64,000 nucleotides of DNA from Streptomyces iakyrus (GTDB lineage: Bacteria > Actinomycetota > Actinomycetes > Streptomycetales > Streptomycetaceae). How positions within the stretch are numbered: the first letter of the stretch is position 1; each line of letters opens with the position of its first letter. Shown here piece by piece: positions 48,579 to 56,701 of this stretch. The notes beneath the pieces were generated by a model. The model was not told the DNA's origin and ran no database searches. It saw only the letters and a list, made by a program, of their open reading frames with translations. Made by a program: the position numbers and the translations under genes. Where the stretch lies: assembly GCF_000717055.1 (NCBI RefSeq), contig NZ_JNXI01000007.1, positions 62,001 to 126,000 on the forward strand. The letters run 5' to 3'.

Positions 48579-49271
48579 GTGCCGCTCTTGCGCGGGGGCG
48601 GCCCGGCATGGCAGGAGAGGCTCGTGGACCTGGCCCGGCAGGAGGCCGTGACCTGGCGCAACCGCGCCCTGCTGCTCTTCGACCGGGTCGCGATGCCGGT
48701 CGCGGTGTGCGACGTGTACGGGGCGGTGCTGCTGGCCAATCCGGCCATGGCCGCGGAGTGCGGTACGACGCCGGGGCGGCTGCGCGGCCGTGACGTGCTG
48801 GAGCTGTTCGGCCCGCGGGAGGCCACCCAGGTGGAGCGGATCGCGCAGGCGCTGCGCCTGCGCCACCGCTCGCGCTATCAGGTGTCGGTGCGCTGGCGGG
48901 CCCCGGGCGGTGCGGAGCGCTACGGCGAGCTGACGGCGGATCCGGTGAGCGACACGGTGGAGGACACGCCCGCGCTGCTGGTGATGCTCCGGGTGGACGC
49001 CGAACGCGCCCCCTCCCCCGCCACACCCGTGCCGAGGGCCCCGGTCACCCCGATGGAGGCCCGCATCCTGGCGCTTCTGGCCGCCGGCGCCACCACGGCC
49101 CGGGCGGCCCGGGAGACGGCCCTCACCACGGACGGGGTGACCTACCACCTGCGCCGCCTGTCGTCCCGCTGGGGCGCCTCCAACCGCACGGAACTGGTGG
49201 CCCGGGCGTACGCGCTGGGGGTGCTGACCCCCGGGGTGTGGCCGCCGGCCGTCCGGGGCGGGGCGACCTGA
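48579..49271 (+). CDS. PAS-like sensor plus LuxR-type HTH regulator
   Basis: 230 aa. Residues about 25-145 form a PAS-like domain (LLLFDRVAMPVAVCDVYGAVLLANPAMAAECG in outline); residues 165-222 form a LuxR/NarL-type helix-turn-helix (VTPMEARILALLAAGATTARAARETALTTDGVTYHLRRL in outline). GTG 48579 has GGGGGAG at 6 bases. Its position divergent to the CYP102 gene suggests that it regulates that P450, as a sensor of fatty acids or another ligand; this is inferred from context only. Confidence 0.82.
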   Translation: MPLLRGGGPAWQERLVDLARQEAVTWRNRALLLFDRVAMPVAVCDVYGAVLLANPAMAAECGTTPGRLRGRDVLELFGPREATQVERIAQALRLRHRSRYQVSVRWRAPGGAERYGELTADPVSDTVEDTPALLVMLRVDAERAPSPATPVPRAPVTPMEARILALLAAGATTARAARETALTTDGVTYHLRRLSSRWGASNRTELVARAYALGVLTPGVWPPAVRGGAT

Positions 49272-49326
49272 CGGAAATCCGGTCGCCTGCCCGCGCCGAG
49301 GCTGTCTAACCTGACCTGGCCCACAA

Positions 49327-49347
49327 AACCTAGGACCCCTAGGTTTC
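49327..49347. promoter_or_regulatory. 21-bp operator-like palindrome upstream of the FBP gene
   Basis: Arms AAACCTAG and CTAGGTTT flank a 5-base centre (GACCC), ending 27 bp before the GTG start of the FBP protein. A/T-rich arms in this genome make chance unlikely. No regulator gene is adjacent. Confidence 0.65.
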
Positions 49348-49374
49348 GCGACGACAACCCGTAGGAGCCCTCCC

Positions 49375-49869
49375 GTGCAGCCGCTCACCGAGCAGGACAT
49401 CCGCGCTTCCTTCATCAACTGCTCGAAGGGCGAGGCCAAGCGTCTGGCCGTGCCCCGGGACCTCGACGCGCGGCCCTGGGACGACCTCGACTTCCTCGGG
49501 TGGCGTGATCCGGGGGCGCCCGACCGGAGCTATCTGGTGACCGAGCGGGCGGGGCGGCTCGTCGGCGTGTCGATGCGCTTCCAGGCCGCGCAGCGCGGGT
49601 TCCTGCACCGCAGCATGTGTTCGCTGTGCCTGACGACCCACCCGCGGGGCGGGGTCTCGCTGATGACCGCCCGCAAGGCGGGGGCGGCCGGGCGTGAGGG
49701 CAACTCCGTCGGGGCGTACATGTGCACCGACCTCGCCTGCTCCCTGTACGTACGCGGGAAGAAGGCGCTGGAGACCGGATCGCGGTTCGAGGAGAGCCTC
49801 ACCGTGGAGGAGCAGATCGAGCGGACCACCGGCCATCTGACCGCCTTCCTCGACAAGGTGTACGCCTGA
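49375..49869 (+). CDS. FBP-domain protein (EF-G-binding, FusB-like treble-clef zinc finger)
   Basis: 164 aa with a C-terminal zinc-binding treble clef: C82-x2-C85, H89, C117-x4-C122. This is the FBP_C domain of FusB/FusC-type proteins that bind elongation factor G and rescue it from fusidic-acid-stalled ribosomes. Most actinobacterial homologues are uncharacterised, so a resistance or stress-translation role is inferred. GTG 49375 has AGGAG at 7 bases. A perfect palindrome precedes it, indicating specific control. Confidence 0.85.
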   Translation: MQPLTEQDIRASFINCSKGEAKRLAVPRDLDARPWDDLDFLGWRDPGAPDRSYLVTERAGRLVGVSMRFQAAQRGFLHRSMCSLCLTTHPRGGVSLMTARKAGAAGREGNSVGAYMCTDLACSLYVRGKKALETGSRFEESLTVEEQIERTTGHLTAFLDKVYA

Positions 49870-49902
49870 GCCCCTCGGTCGCCCGTGGTCCGGCCCGGCA
49901 CT

Positions 49903-49925
49903 AACGTCCTTCGTGAACGTCCTTC
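49903..49925. repeat. 10-bp direct repeat AACGTCCTTC in the FUSC promoter region
   Basis: AACGTCCTTC occurs at 49903-49912 and 49916-49925, followed by GGACGTGTT, so the second copy also forms an inverted repeat (AACGTCC-TTCAC-GGACGT). The region lies 56-78 bp before the start of the second FUSC gene. Confidence 0.5.
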
Positions 49926-49980
49926 ACGGACGTGTTCGACGGATGCGTTCGATGCGCCGGAGAAGGGGAACAGCCCGAGG

Positions 49981-51234
49981 ATGCGAGAGGTACGTGAGTG
50001 GACGGCGCAGGCCGGGCGGATCGTCAGGAAGCGTCGTGATCCCGTGGTCGTCCAGACGCTGCGGTCCGCGACCGCGGCGACGATCGCCTACGTCATCGCG
50101 CTGCGCCTGAGCCCCGAGGCGGCGCCCCTCACCGCCCCCCTGACGGCCCTTCTGGTCGTCCAGGTGACGCTGTACGCCACGCTCACCAACGGCTTCCGGC
50201 GGGTGAACGCCGTGGTGACCGGCGTTCTCCTCGCCATCGCGTTCAGCCTGCTGGTGGGCTTGACCTGGTGGAGCCTGGCGCTGCTCCTGGTGGCCTCGCT
50301 GGCCGTGGGGCGGCTGGTCCGGGTCGAGGAGTACGTACCCGAGGTCGCGATCAGCGCGATGCTCGTCCTCGGCGTCACCACCGTCGGGGACACCGCCTGG
50401 GCCCGGGTGGTGGAGACGCTGATCGGGGCGGTCGTCGGTCTCGCCTGCAACCTGCTGCTGGCTCCGCCGGTGTGGGTGGAGGAGGCGGGCGAGTCGATCG
50501 GTGACCTGGCCCGGCGGCTGCGGCAGCTGATGCTGCGCATGGGCGAGGAGGCCGCCGGCGGCACGCCGGTGGACCGCGCGGAGAAGCAGCTGCACGAGGC
50601 GCGCCGCCTGGACCACGACATCGTCGAGGTGGACGCGGCCCTCCGGCAGGCCGAGGACAGCCTGCGGCTCAATCCGAGGGTGCAGGACAGCGTGCTGCAC
50701 CGGGTCGTGCTGCGCACCGGCCTGGACACGCTGGAGATCTGCACGGTCGTCCTGCGGGTCCTCGCGCGCTCCCTCACCGACCTCGCGAAGGAGCGCGAAC
50801 CCGAGCCGCTGTTCGAGCCCGAGACGGGCGCCGCCCTGGAGCAGTTGCTGTCCGAGATCGCCGACGCGGTGGTGAGCTTCGCGGTGCTGGTGACCACCCA
50901 CCTCAGCACGAGCGCCGAGTCGGCGGAGGAGCGTCTCGCCGCGGAACTGCGCACCGCGGCGGGGACCCGCGACAAGCTGGCTCTGCTGCTGCGCGAGGAG
51001 GCGGAGCGGGCGCCCGGGCACTGGCAGCTTCCGGGAGCGGTCCTGGCGGAGGTCAACCGCATCCTCGACGAGCTCGACACCGAGCACCGCACCCGGCGTC
51101 TGTTCGAGGAGCTGGACCGTGTGTCGGGCGAACAGCGCGCCCGGATGCCCCGGCTGACACGGCTGCGGGAGCGGCTGGGCGTCACGGAGCAGATGTGGCG
51201 GAACCGCGCGGGGTTCGGCGGGCGTTCTCGCTGA
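49981..51234 (+). CDS. FUSC-family membrane protein, second copy
   Basis: 417 aa with an N-terminal membrane block (about 20-165: VVVQTLRSATAATIAYVIALRLS, APLTALLVVQVTLYATL, LVGLTWWSLALLLVASLAVG) and a long cytoplasmic helical region rich in Glu and Arg. Architecture matches the protein at 40053, so the two are paralogues of an aromatic-acid exporter-like family. ATG 49981 follows GAACAGCCCGAGG with a weak spacing; no better start is seen. Confidence 0.82.
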   Translation: MREVREWTAQAGRIVRKRRDPVVVQTLRSATAATIAYVIALRLSPEAAPLTAPLTALLVVQVTLYATLTNGFRRVNAVVTGVLLAIAFSLLVGLTWWSLALLLVASLAVGRLVRVEEYVPEVAISAMLVLGVTTVGDTAWARVVETLIGAVVGLACNLLLAPPVWVEEAGESIGDLARRLRQLMLRMGEEAAGGTPVDRAEKQLHEARRLDHDIVEVDAALRQAEDSLRLNPRVQDSVLHRVVLRTGLDTLEICTVVLRVLARSLTDLAKEREPEPLFEPETGAALEQLLSEIADAVVSFAVLVTTHLSTSAESAEERLAAELRTAAGTRDKLALLLREEAERAPGHWQLPGAVLAEVNRILDELDTEHRTRRLFEELDRVSGEQRARMPRLTRLRERLGVTEQMWRNRAGFGGRSR

Positions 51235-51258
51235 GGGGTCCTTTCGCTCATGGGGAAA

Positions 51259-51288
51259 GGCCCCCTGGGGGAACGCCGGCAGGGGGCC
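51259..51288. terminator. Putative hairpin between the FUSC and downstream genes
   Basis: Stem GGCCCCCTG / CAGGGGGCC with a 12-base loop, 25 bp after the FUSC stop and 25 bp before the next start. Confidence 0.5.
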
Positions 51289-51313
51289 GGCACCTGATGT
51301 GAGGAGCGGGCCG

Positions 51314-52420
51314 ATGGCCGGGACGAGCGTGCGGATCGACGGGAACACACTGCGGCTGCCGGGCGGGGTCGCCGTGCGGTTCATCCGCACCCTGCGCCTG
51401 CCGGAGACCGGCACCCATCCGCTGCCGCCGGGGCTCGGCGAGTTCCCGGTGCGGCGGGTCTCGGACTACGGGGACAGGGTTCCCGAGGCGTGGCGGGCGC
51501 GCGGCGGTGTGATGCTGCCGGTGTATCTGCGCGAGGCGATGTGGCTGAGTTTCGGGGGCACCTCGGAGCCGGCCGCGCTCCAGGTCGGGGTCGGCAAGGT
51601 GTGCGCGGTCTCGGGCCGGCCCTGGAGCGACCACCTCGCCCGCGGCCCGCAGAACTACGTGGTGCTCCCCCGCCAGCCCTGGCTGGACGGCATCAATGCC
51701 GGCACGGGCACGGTCCGGCAGTTCGTGGCCGTCCCGCTCGGCCTGGGCGCCACCGTCGAGGGGCAGGTCACGGGCGAGGAGGTGTGGGGCGGGGTCCAGC
51801 TGCAGTCCTTCACGCTGAACGACCGGGAGCTGGCGCGGTGGCGTGCGCAGGAGCGGCAGCGTGCGGAGCGGCAGCGGTCGATGCCGCCGCCGAGCGGGTA
51901 CGGCGCCGCGATGCCCATGGCGGCCCCGCCCGTCTCGGCCGGCTTCGGCGCCCCGATGCCGATGGCGGCCCCGCCCGCGCCCGGGTCGGTTCCGGCGCCG
52001 GCCGCGGGAGCCGCTCCGGCGAGCGCGCCCCGTGCGGCCGCGGCGATGGGTCTGGGCGTCGGCGGTTCCCTGCGGCAGGAGGTCTACCAGGACGACCGGC
52101 CGCTCACGGACTGGTCGGAGCGTCCCGCGGGCCGGGTCTTCGTCCACCTGGTGACACCCCCGCAGTGGCGCCGCATCACCGGTGAGGCCGCACCGCCGTC
52201 GCCGGTCGACCGGGCGGCGTACACCCGGGCGGGTCTGCCCTGGTTCGACTACTACGACGAGGACGCGCCGAATCTGGCCCCCACGGACACCCTCCAGTCC
52301 GTGCAGCCGGTCGGTGACTGGCTGGGCGACGACCACGAGCCCTGGCAGCCGCCCACGCCGGGGCAGATCCAGCAGCTCAAGGATGCCCCGGGCAAACCGG
52401 TCGCGGACGGGGACTGGTAG
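51314..52420 (+). CDS. Unrecognised actinobacterial protein, 368 aa
   Basis: I do not recognise a family. It has an ordered N-terminal half (1-180; MAGTSVRIDGNTLRLPGGVA, SFGGTSEPAALQVGVGKVCAV) with a beta-rich pattern. A Pro/Ala/Met linker with the repeated unit PMAAPPxSAGFGAPMPMAAPP (about 195-245) follows, and a C-terminal part with WFDYYDEDAPNLAPT. No signal peptide or membrane helix. GAGGAG precedes the ATG by 7 bases. The neighbours give no functional hint. Confidence 0.75.
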   Translation: MAGTSVRIDGNTLRLPGGVAVRFIRTLRLPETGTHPLPPGLGEFPVRRVSDYGDRVPEAWRARGGVMLPVYLREAMWLSFGGTSEPAALQVGVGKVCAVSGRPWSDHLARGPQNYVVLPRQPWLDGINAGTGTVRQFVAVPLGLGATVEGQVTGEEVWGGVQLQSFTLNDRELARWRAQERQRAERQRSMPPPSGYGAAMPMAAPPVSAGFGAPMPMAAPPAPGSVPAPAAGAAPASAPRAAAAMGLGVGGSLRQEVYQDDRPLTDWSERPAGRVFVHLVTPPQWRRITGEAAPPSPVDRAAYTRAGLPWFDYYDEDAPNLAPTDTLQSVQPVGDWLGDDHEPWQPPTPGQIQQLKDAPGKPVADGDW

Positions 52421-52511
52421 GCGGCCCGGGCCCTGCCGTTGTTGCACTCGGCGGCCCGGAAACGTCAGGGTGGCTGTCACGACGGGGACGAGTGACGACC
52501 TGAGGGGCGAC

Positions 52512-53705
52512 ATGGACAGTGGTGGCTGGAGCAGGCGCCGGTTCGTCGGCGCACTGGCGGGCGGGGCCGCCGCGGCGGCGCTGCCGGCCTGTGACAACGC
52601 TCCCGAGCCGGCAGCGACTCCGGCCCCGGAGCCCGAGGCGGGCACGAGCGCGTCGCGGGAGGCCCGCCGCCCCTCCGGACCCCGCCCGCTGTACCTCGGC
52701 ACCTACACGTCCGCAGAGGGCGGCGGCAAGGGCATCGGCCTGGCCACGTACGACGCGGCGACGGGCCGGATCACCGGCAGCGGCACCGTCACCGGCGTCG
52801 GCGACCCGTCGTATCTCGCGCTCCACCCGGACCGCCGCACGCTCTACGCCGTGGACGAGCGCGACGACGGTGCCGTGACCGCCGTCCGGCTCGCCGACCG
52901 GAAGGTCCTGGGCAGCCGGGGGACGGGCGGGGCGGCCCCCTGCCATCTGTCGGTGCATCCGGGCGGACGCTGGCTGCTCAGCGCGAACTACGGGTCGGGC
53001 AGTGTGGCCGTGCATCCCATCGACGCCTCGGGCGCCCTGGGCGAGCGCACCGACCTCGTCCGGCACACCACTCCGCCGCCGGGCCCCGGCCAGGAGGGCC
53101 CGCACGCCCACCAGTTCGTCACGAGTCCGGACGGCGGCCATGTCCTCGCCGTCGATCTGGGGACCGACACCGTCTACACGTACCGGCTGGACGACAAGGC
53201 CGGCACGCTCAGCGAGGTCACGCAGGCGCACACCCGGCCGGGGGCGGGGCCGCGCCACCTCACCTTCCACCCGGGCGGCCGCTACGCGTACCTCGCCAAC
53301 GAGGTCGACAACACGGTGGCGGTCTGCTCGTACGACCCCGCCTCCGGCCGTGTGGAGGTCGGCGAGGCGCAGTCCACGGGCACGGATTCGGGCACCAGCT
53401 ATCCGGCGCAGATCCTGGTGACCGCCGACGGCCGCCACGCCTATCTCGCCAACCGGGGGCACAACAGCCTCACCCGGTACGCCGTCGAGGCGGACGGCGC
53501 CCGGCTCAGGCTGCTCGGGACGGTTCCGGTGGGCGGGGACTTCCCGCGGCAGATCGCCTTCTCTCCGGAGGGCACATTGCTGTTCGCGGCGAATCAGAAG
53601 TCCTCCACCGTCACCGTCTTCCACGTGGACGGGGCGAACGGCGGACTGCGGCGCGCGGGCGAAGCGTTCCCCTCACCCGTCGCCGTCTGTGCGCTGCCGC
53701 TGTAG
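52512..53705 (+). CDS. Tat-exported lipoprotein of the lactonase (6-phosphogluconolactonase, beta-propeller) family
   Basis: 397 aa. The N-terminus carries both a twin-arginine motif (SRRRFVGAL) and a lipobox (LPAC, Cys at about 28), so it is a Tat lipoprotein. After a disordered Pro/Ala/Glu linker, a seven-bladed propeller of the Lactonase family (about 60-395) repeats motifs such as PSYLALHPDRRTLYAV, PCHLSVHPGGRWLLSANY and PRHLTFHPGGRYAYLANE. It probably hydrolyses lactones or acts as a binding protein outside the cell. It overlaps the convergent DUF2470 gene by 33 bp. Confidence 0.88.
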   Translation: MDSGGWSRRRFVGALAGGAAAAALPACDNAPEPAATPAPEPEAGTSASREARRPSGPRPLYLGTYTSAEGGGKGIGLATYDAATGRITGSGTVTGVGDPSYLALHPDRRTLYAVDERDDGAVTAVRLADRKVLGSRGTGGAAPCHLSVHPGGRWLLSANYGSGSVAVHPIDASGALGERTDLVRHTTPPPGPGQEGPHAHQFVTSPDGGHVLAVDLGTDTVYTYRLDDKAGTLSEVTQAHTRPGAGPRHLTFHPGGRYAYLANEVDNTVAVCSYDPASGRVEVGEAQSTGTDSGTSYPAQILVTADGRHAYLANRGHNSLTRYAVEADGARLRLLGTVPVGGDFPRQIAFSPEGTLLFAANQKSSTVTVFHVDGANGGLRRAGEAFPSPVAVCALPL

Positions 53706-54401
53706 AGCCCGCGGGCACGACGCGGCACTGGCCTGGCCCAGCAGGATGTGCATGCGCTCGGTGAGCTGTGCGACGTCGTCGGCGGGCGCGTGGAACGCGA
53801 GGCGGACGTCGCAGTGGGCGCGGGCGCGTTCGATGCGCAGGGTCAGCCCGTGCCGGTCGACGGCGAGGGGCTGGACGCGGACCGCTCCGTGCAGGCTGTC
53901 GGAGTCGACGAGCCGGGTGAGCCGCTCGACGGCGTCGGCGTGGCAGTCGGCGAGATGGGTCAGCAGCCGGGCCTCGGCCGTGGTGAGCGGGTCGGGCACG
54001 GCGGCGGCGAACTCGTCGAGGTCCACGACCACGGAGCCGGACGGCTGCCGCAGCACGACACGCGTGGGCGTGAAGACGAGCCGCTCGCCCTCGACGGCGA
54101 ACCAGCCCGCGAGCCACAGCCGGGCGCGGATCCGGTTGCGGACCGGGACGGGCGCGACGTCGGCGAACTCCAGCACCGCGGACGGCTCGCTGCGGGGCGC
54201 GCAGATCGCGGCCGCGAGCAGGGCGCTGTCCTCCGGCACCTCCACGACCACCCGGCCGTCCTCGCCCACGGTGTGCGCGCCGACCAGCTCCTCCCGCGTG
54301 CCCTCCGCGGTCACGGAGCAGGACCACGCGGCGGCGAGCACCGAGCGCGCCCGCTCCGCCGCGGCGGGAGCCGCCGTCCAGCTGTGGCTGTCGTCACCCA
54401 T
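53673..54401 (-). CDS. DUF2470-domain protein under an iron box
   Basis: 242 aa. The C-terminal part (about 160-235) matches DUF2470, the domain found in HugZ-type haem-utilisation proteins (PDPLTTAEARLLTHLADCHADAV in outline, then DRHGLTLRIERARAHCDVRLAF). The N-terminal part is a pyridoxamine-oxidase-like split barrel. ATG 54401 has AGGAGG at 6 bases, and a 19-bp iron box lies just upstream, so induction under iron starvation and a role in haem or iron handling are likely. It converges on the lactonase gene with overlapping 3' ends. Confidence 0.85.
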   Translation of the reverse strand: MGDDSHSWTAAPAAAERARSVLAAAWSCSVTAEGTREELVGAHTVGEDGRVVVEVPEDSALLAAAICAPRSEPSAVLEFADVAPVPVRNRIRARLWLAGWFAVEGERLVFTPTRVVLRQPSGSVVVDLDEFAAAVPDPLTTAEARLLTHLADCHADAVERLTRLVDSDSLHGAVRVQPLAVDRHGLTLRIERARAHCDVRLAFHAPADDVAQLTERMHILLGQASAASCPRALQRQRTDGDG

Positions 54402-54412
54402 CCCAGACCTCC

Positions 54413-54431
54413 TTAGGTAAGCCTCACCTAA
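54413..54431. promoter_or_regulatory. Iron box (DmdR/IdeR-type, TTAGGTAAGCCTCACCTAA)
   Basis: Inverted-repeat TTAGGT...ACCTAA with the 19-bp spacing of the actinobacterial DmdR1/IdeR consensus (TTAGGTTAGGCTCACCTAA), differing at about four of 19 positions. It is centred about 21 bp upstream of the DUF2470 start. Confidence 0.85.
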
Positions 54432-54486
54432 CCTATCGAAGATCGGGGTGCACGCCAACCGCGTCACGCAGTCTTTGCGAGACCTT

Positions 54487-55095
54487 TCAGACAGTGAGGA
54501 CGCCCAGCAGGGCGCGTGCGCACAGCTCACGCACCTGCTCCCGGCCCAACTCCGTGCCGCGCAGCCACTCCAGGCAGACGGCCGTGGTGAACGCCAGCCA
54601 GCCGCGCACGGCCAGCCGGATCTCCGGCCGCCCCTCGGAGGCCGGGCCGAACTCGGGGTCCGCGGCCAGCGCGGCGAGGATCTGCCGCTCCTGTGCGGCC
54701 AGGGCCCGCCGGTAGACCCGCCGCACCGCCTGGTCCCCGGCCGCGTCGGCGCGGTGGAAGGCCCGGTAGCCGTGCGCGTGCGCCTGGACGTACTCCAGGA
54801 ACGTCTCGAGTCCTGCCGCCAGTTGCTCGCGTACCGGCACGCCGGGCACCGCCGCCGTCATGCGCAGCATGCGCTCGCTCTCGCGCTCGACGACCGCCGC
54901 GAAGAAGTCCCGCTTGGTCGGGAAGTAGTGGTACAGCAGCCCGCGCGACACCCCGGCGATCTCGGCGACCTGCTCGATCCACACGTCGTCGTAGGGACTC
55001 TCCGAGAACAGTCGCGCCCCGACCGACAGGAGCTGCTCCCGGCGCTCCTCGGTGCTGAGCCGGCGGCGCGTGCGCCCGCCCTGGTTCGCGGCCAT
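54487..55095 (-). CDS. TetR-family transcriptional regulator
   Basis: 202 aa. Classical TetR N-terminus (EERREQLLSVGARLFSESPYDDVWIEQVAEIAGVSRGLLYHYFPTKRDFFAAVV in outline, residues 15-68) and a helical ligand domain. It diverges from a stand-alone P450 gene across 109 bp. The same layout occurs in Bacillus, where the TetR-type BM3R1 represses CYP102A1, so this protein probably controls the adjacent P450. An imperfect repeat TTGACGCCGGTTCAA at 55109-55123 may be its site. Confidence 0.9.
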   Translation of the reverse strand: MAANQGGRTRRRLSTEERREQLLSVGARLFSESPYDDVWIEQVAEIAGVSRGLLYHYFPTKRDFFAAVVERESERMLRMTAAVPGVPVREQLAAGLETFLEYVQAHAHGYRAFHRADAAGDQAVRRVYRRALAAQERQILAALAADPEFGPASEGRPEIRLAVRGWLAFTTAVCLEWLRGTELGREQVRELCARALLGVLTV

Positions 55096-55204
55096 GCCCG
55101 CACTTTACTTGACGCCGGTTCAACAACGGGATCAGACTGAACCGCGCTATTGAACTCACGTACAACACGTGCGAACCAGCCGCCTGATCAAGGGAGATCG
55201 CGTC

Positions 55205-56701
55205 ATGGCCCAGGCGCAGATACGGACCGGGGAGCCCAAGGGGTTCCGCAGCGCCGAGCTGGGATGGCCGGAGCTGGACCGCATCCCGCATCCGCCGCGC
55301 AGGGTCCCGCTGCTCGGTGACGTGGTCGGCGTGAACCGGAGCACCCCCGTGCAGGAGTCGATGCGCCACGCCCGCCGGCTGGGGCCGGTCTTCCGGCGGA
55401 AGGCGTTCGGCAAGGAGTTCGTGTTCGTGTGGGGTGCCCGGCACGCGGCCGACCTCGCGGACGAGTCGCGGTTCGCCAAGCACGTGGGGCTCGGTGTGGC
55501 CAACCTGCGGCCGGTAGCCGGGGACGGCCTGTTCACGGCGTACAACCACGAGCCCAACTGGCAGCTGGCCCACGACGTGCTCGCGCCGGGGTTCAGCCGC
55601 GACGCCATGGCCGGCTACCACCCGATGATGCTGTCGGTCGCGCAGCGGCTGACGGAGCACTGGGACCGGGCGGCGGCCGCCGGACGGGTGGTGGACGTGC
55701 CCGGCGACATGACCAAGCTGACGCTGGAGACGATCGCGCGCACCGGCTTCGGGCACGACTTCGGTTCGTTCGAGCGCTCCCAGCCGCATCCCTTCGTGAC
55801 GGCCATGGTGGGCACGCTGACCTACGCGCAGCGGCTCAACACGGTGCCCTTCCCCCTGGCTCCGCTGCTGCTGCGGAGCGCGGGCCGGCGCAACGAGGCC
55901 GACATCGCCCACCTCAACCAGACGGTCGACGAACTGGTCCGGGCCCGGCGCGCAACCGGCGGCGGCGACGGCGATCTGCTCGACCGCATGCTGGAGACGG
56001 CCCATCCCGACACCGGGGAACGGCTGTCGCCGCAGAACGTCCGCCGTCAGGTCATCACGTTCCTCGTCGCCGGACACGAGACGACCTCCGGCGCGCTCTC
56101 CTTCGCCCTGTACTACCTCGCCCGCCACCCCGAGATCGCGGCCCGGGCCCGCGCGGAGGTGGGCCGGGTGTGGGGAGACGCGGCGGAGCCCGCCTACGAG
56201 CAGGTGGCCCGGCTGCGCTACGTCCGCCGGGTGCTGGACGAGTCGCTGCGGCTGTGGCCCACCGCGCCCGCGTTCTCCCGGCAGGCCCTTGAGGACACGG
56301 TGCTGGCCGGGGAGCATCCCATGCGGCGCGGGGCGTGGGCGCTGGTGCTGACGCCGATGCTGCACCGGGACCCCGAGGTGTGGGGCGCGGACGCCGAGCG
56401 GTTCGACCCCGACCGCTTCGACGCACAGGCCGTACGGTCCCGGCCGGCGCACACCTTCAAGCCGTTCGGGACGGGCGCCCGGGCCTGCATCGGGCGCCAG
56501 TTCGCGCTGCACGAGGCCACCCTGGTGCTCGGGCTGCTGCTGCGGCGCTACGAACTGCGGGCCGACCCGGCCTACCGGCTGCGCGTGACGGAACGGCTGA
56601 CGCTCATGCCGGAGGGTCTGCGGCTGCGCCCGGAGCGCCGCGCGCCGGTGCGGGAGCCGGGGTCAGACCTGCGCCGTCCAGTGCCCGGGGCGGGCGACTG
56701 A
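55205..56701 (+). CDS. Stand-alone cytochrome P450 resembling the CYP102 haem domain
   Basis: 498 aa P450 with no reductase domain. Motifs: I helix AGHETTSGALSFALYYLA, ExxR in DESLRLWPT, haem loop FGTGARACIGRQFALHEAT. These are nearly identical to those of the CYP102-type fusion at 45.3-48.5 kb, so it is a class of paralogue expected to hydroxylate fatty acids or similar chains, needing an external redox partner that is not encoded nearby. ATG 55205 has GGGAGA upstream. A divergent TetR gene is the likely regulator. Its 3' end overlaps the convergent pentapeptide gene by 39 bp. Confidence 0.9.
   Translation: MAQAQIRTGEPKGFRSAELGWPELDRIPHPPRRVPLLGDVVGVNRSTPVQESMRHARRLGPVFRRKAFGKEFVFVWGARHAADLADESRFAKHVGLGVANLRPVAGDGLFTAYNHEPNWQLAHDVLAPGFSRDAMAGYHPMMLSVAQRLTEHWDRAAAAGRVVDVPGDMTKLTLETIARTGFGHDFGSFERSQPHPFVTAMVGTLTYAQRLNTVPFPLAPLLLRSAGRRNEADIAHLNQTVDELVRARRATGGGDGDLLDRMLETAHPDTGERLSPQNVRRQVITFLVAGHETTSGALSFALYYLARHPEIAARARAEVGRVWGDAAEPAYEQVARLRYVRRVLDESLRLWPTAPAFSRQALEDTVLAGEHPMRRGAWALVLTPMLHRDPEVWGADAERFDPDRFDAQAVRSRPAHTFKPFGTGARACIGRQFALHEATLVLGLLLRRYELRADPAYRLRVTERLTLMPEGLRLRPERRAPVREPGSDLRRPVPGAGD

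Noticed and set aside
55109..55123. TTGACGCCGGTTCAA as a firm TetR operator
   Set aside because: Only the outer four bases are symmetric, so it is mentioned as a possibility but not listed as a site.
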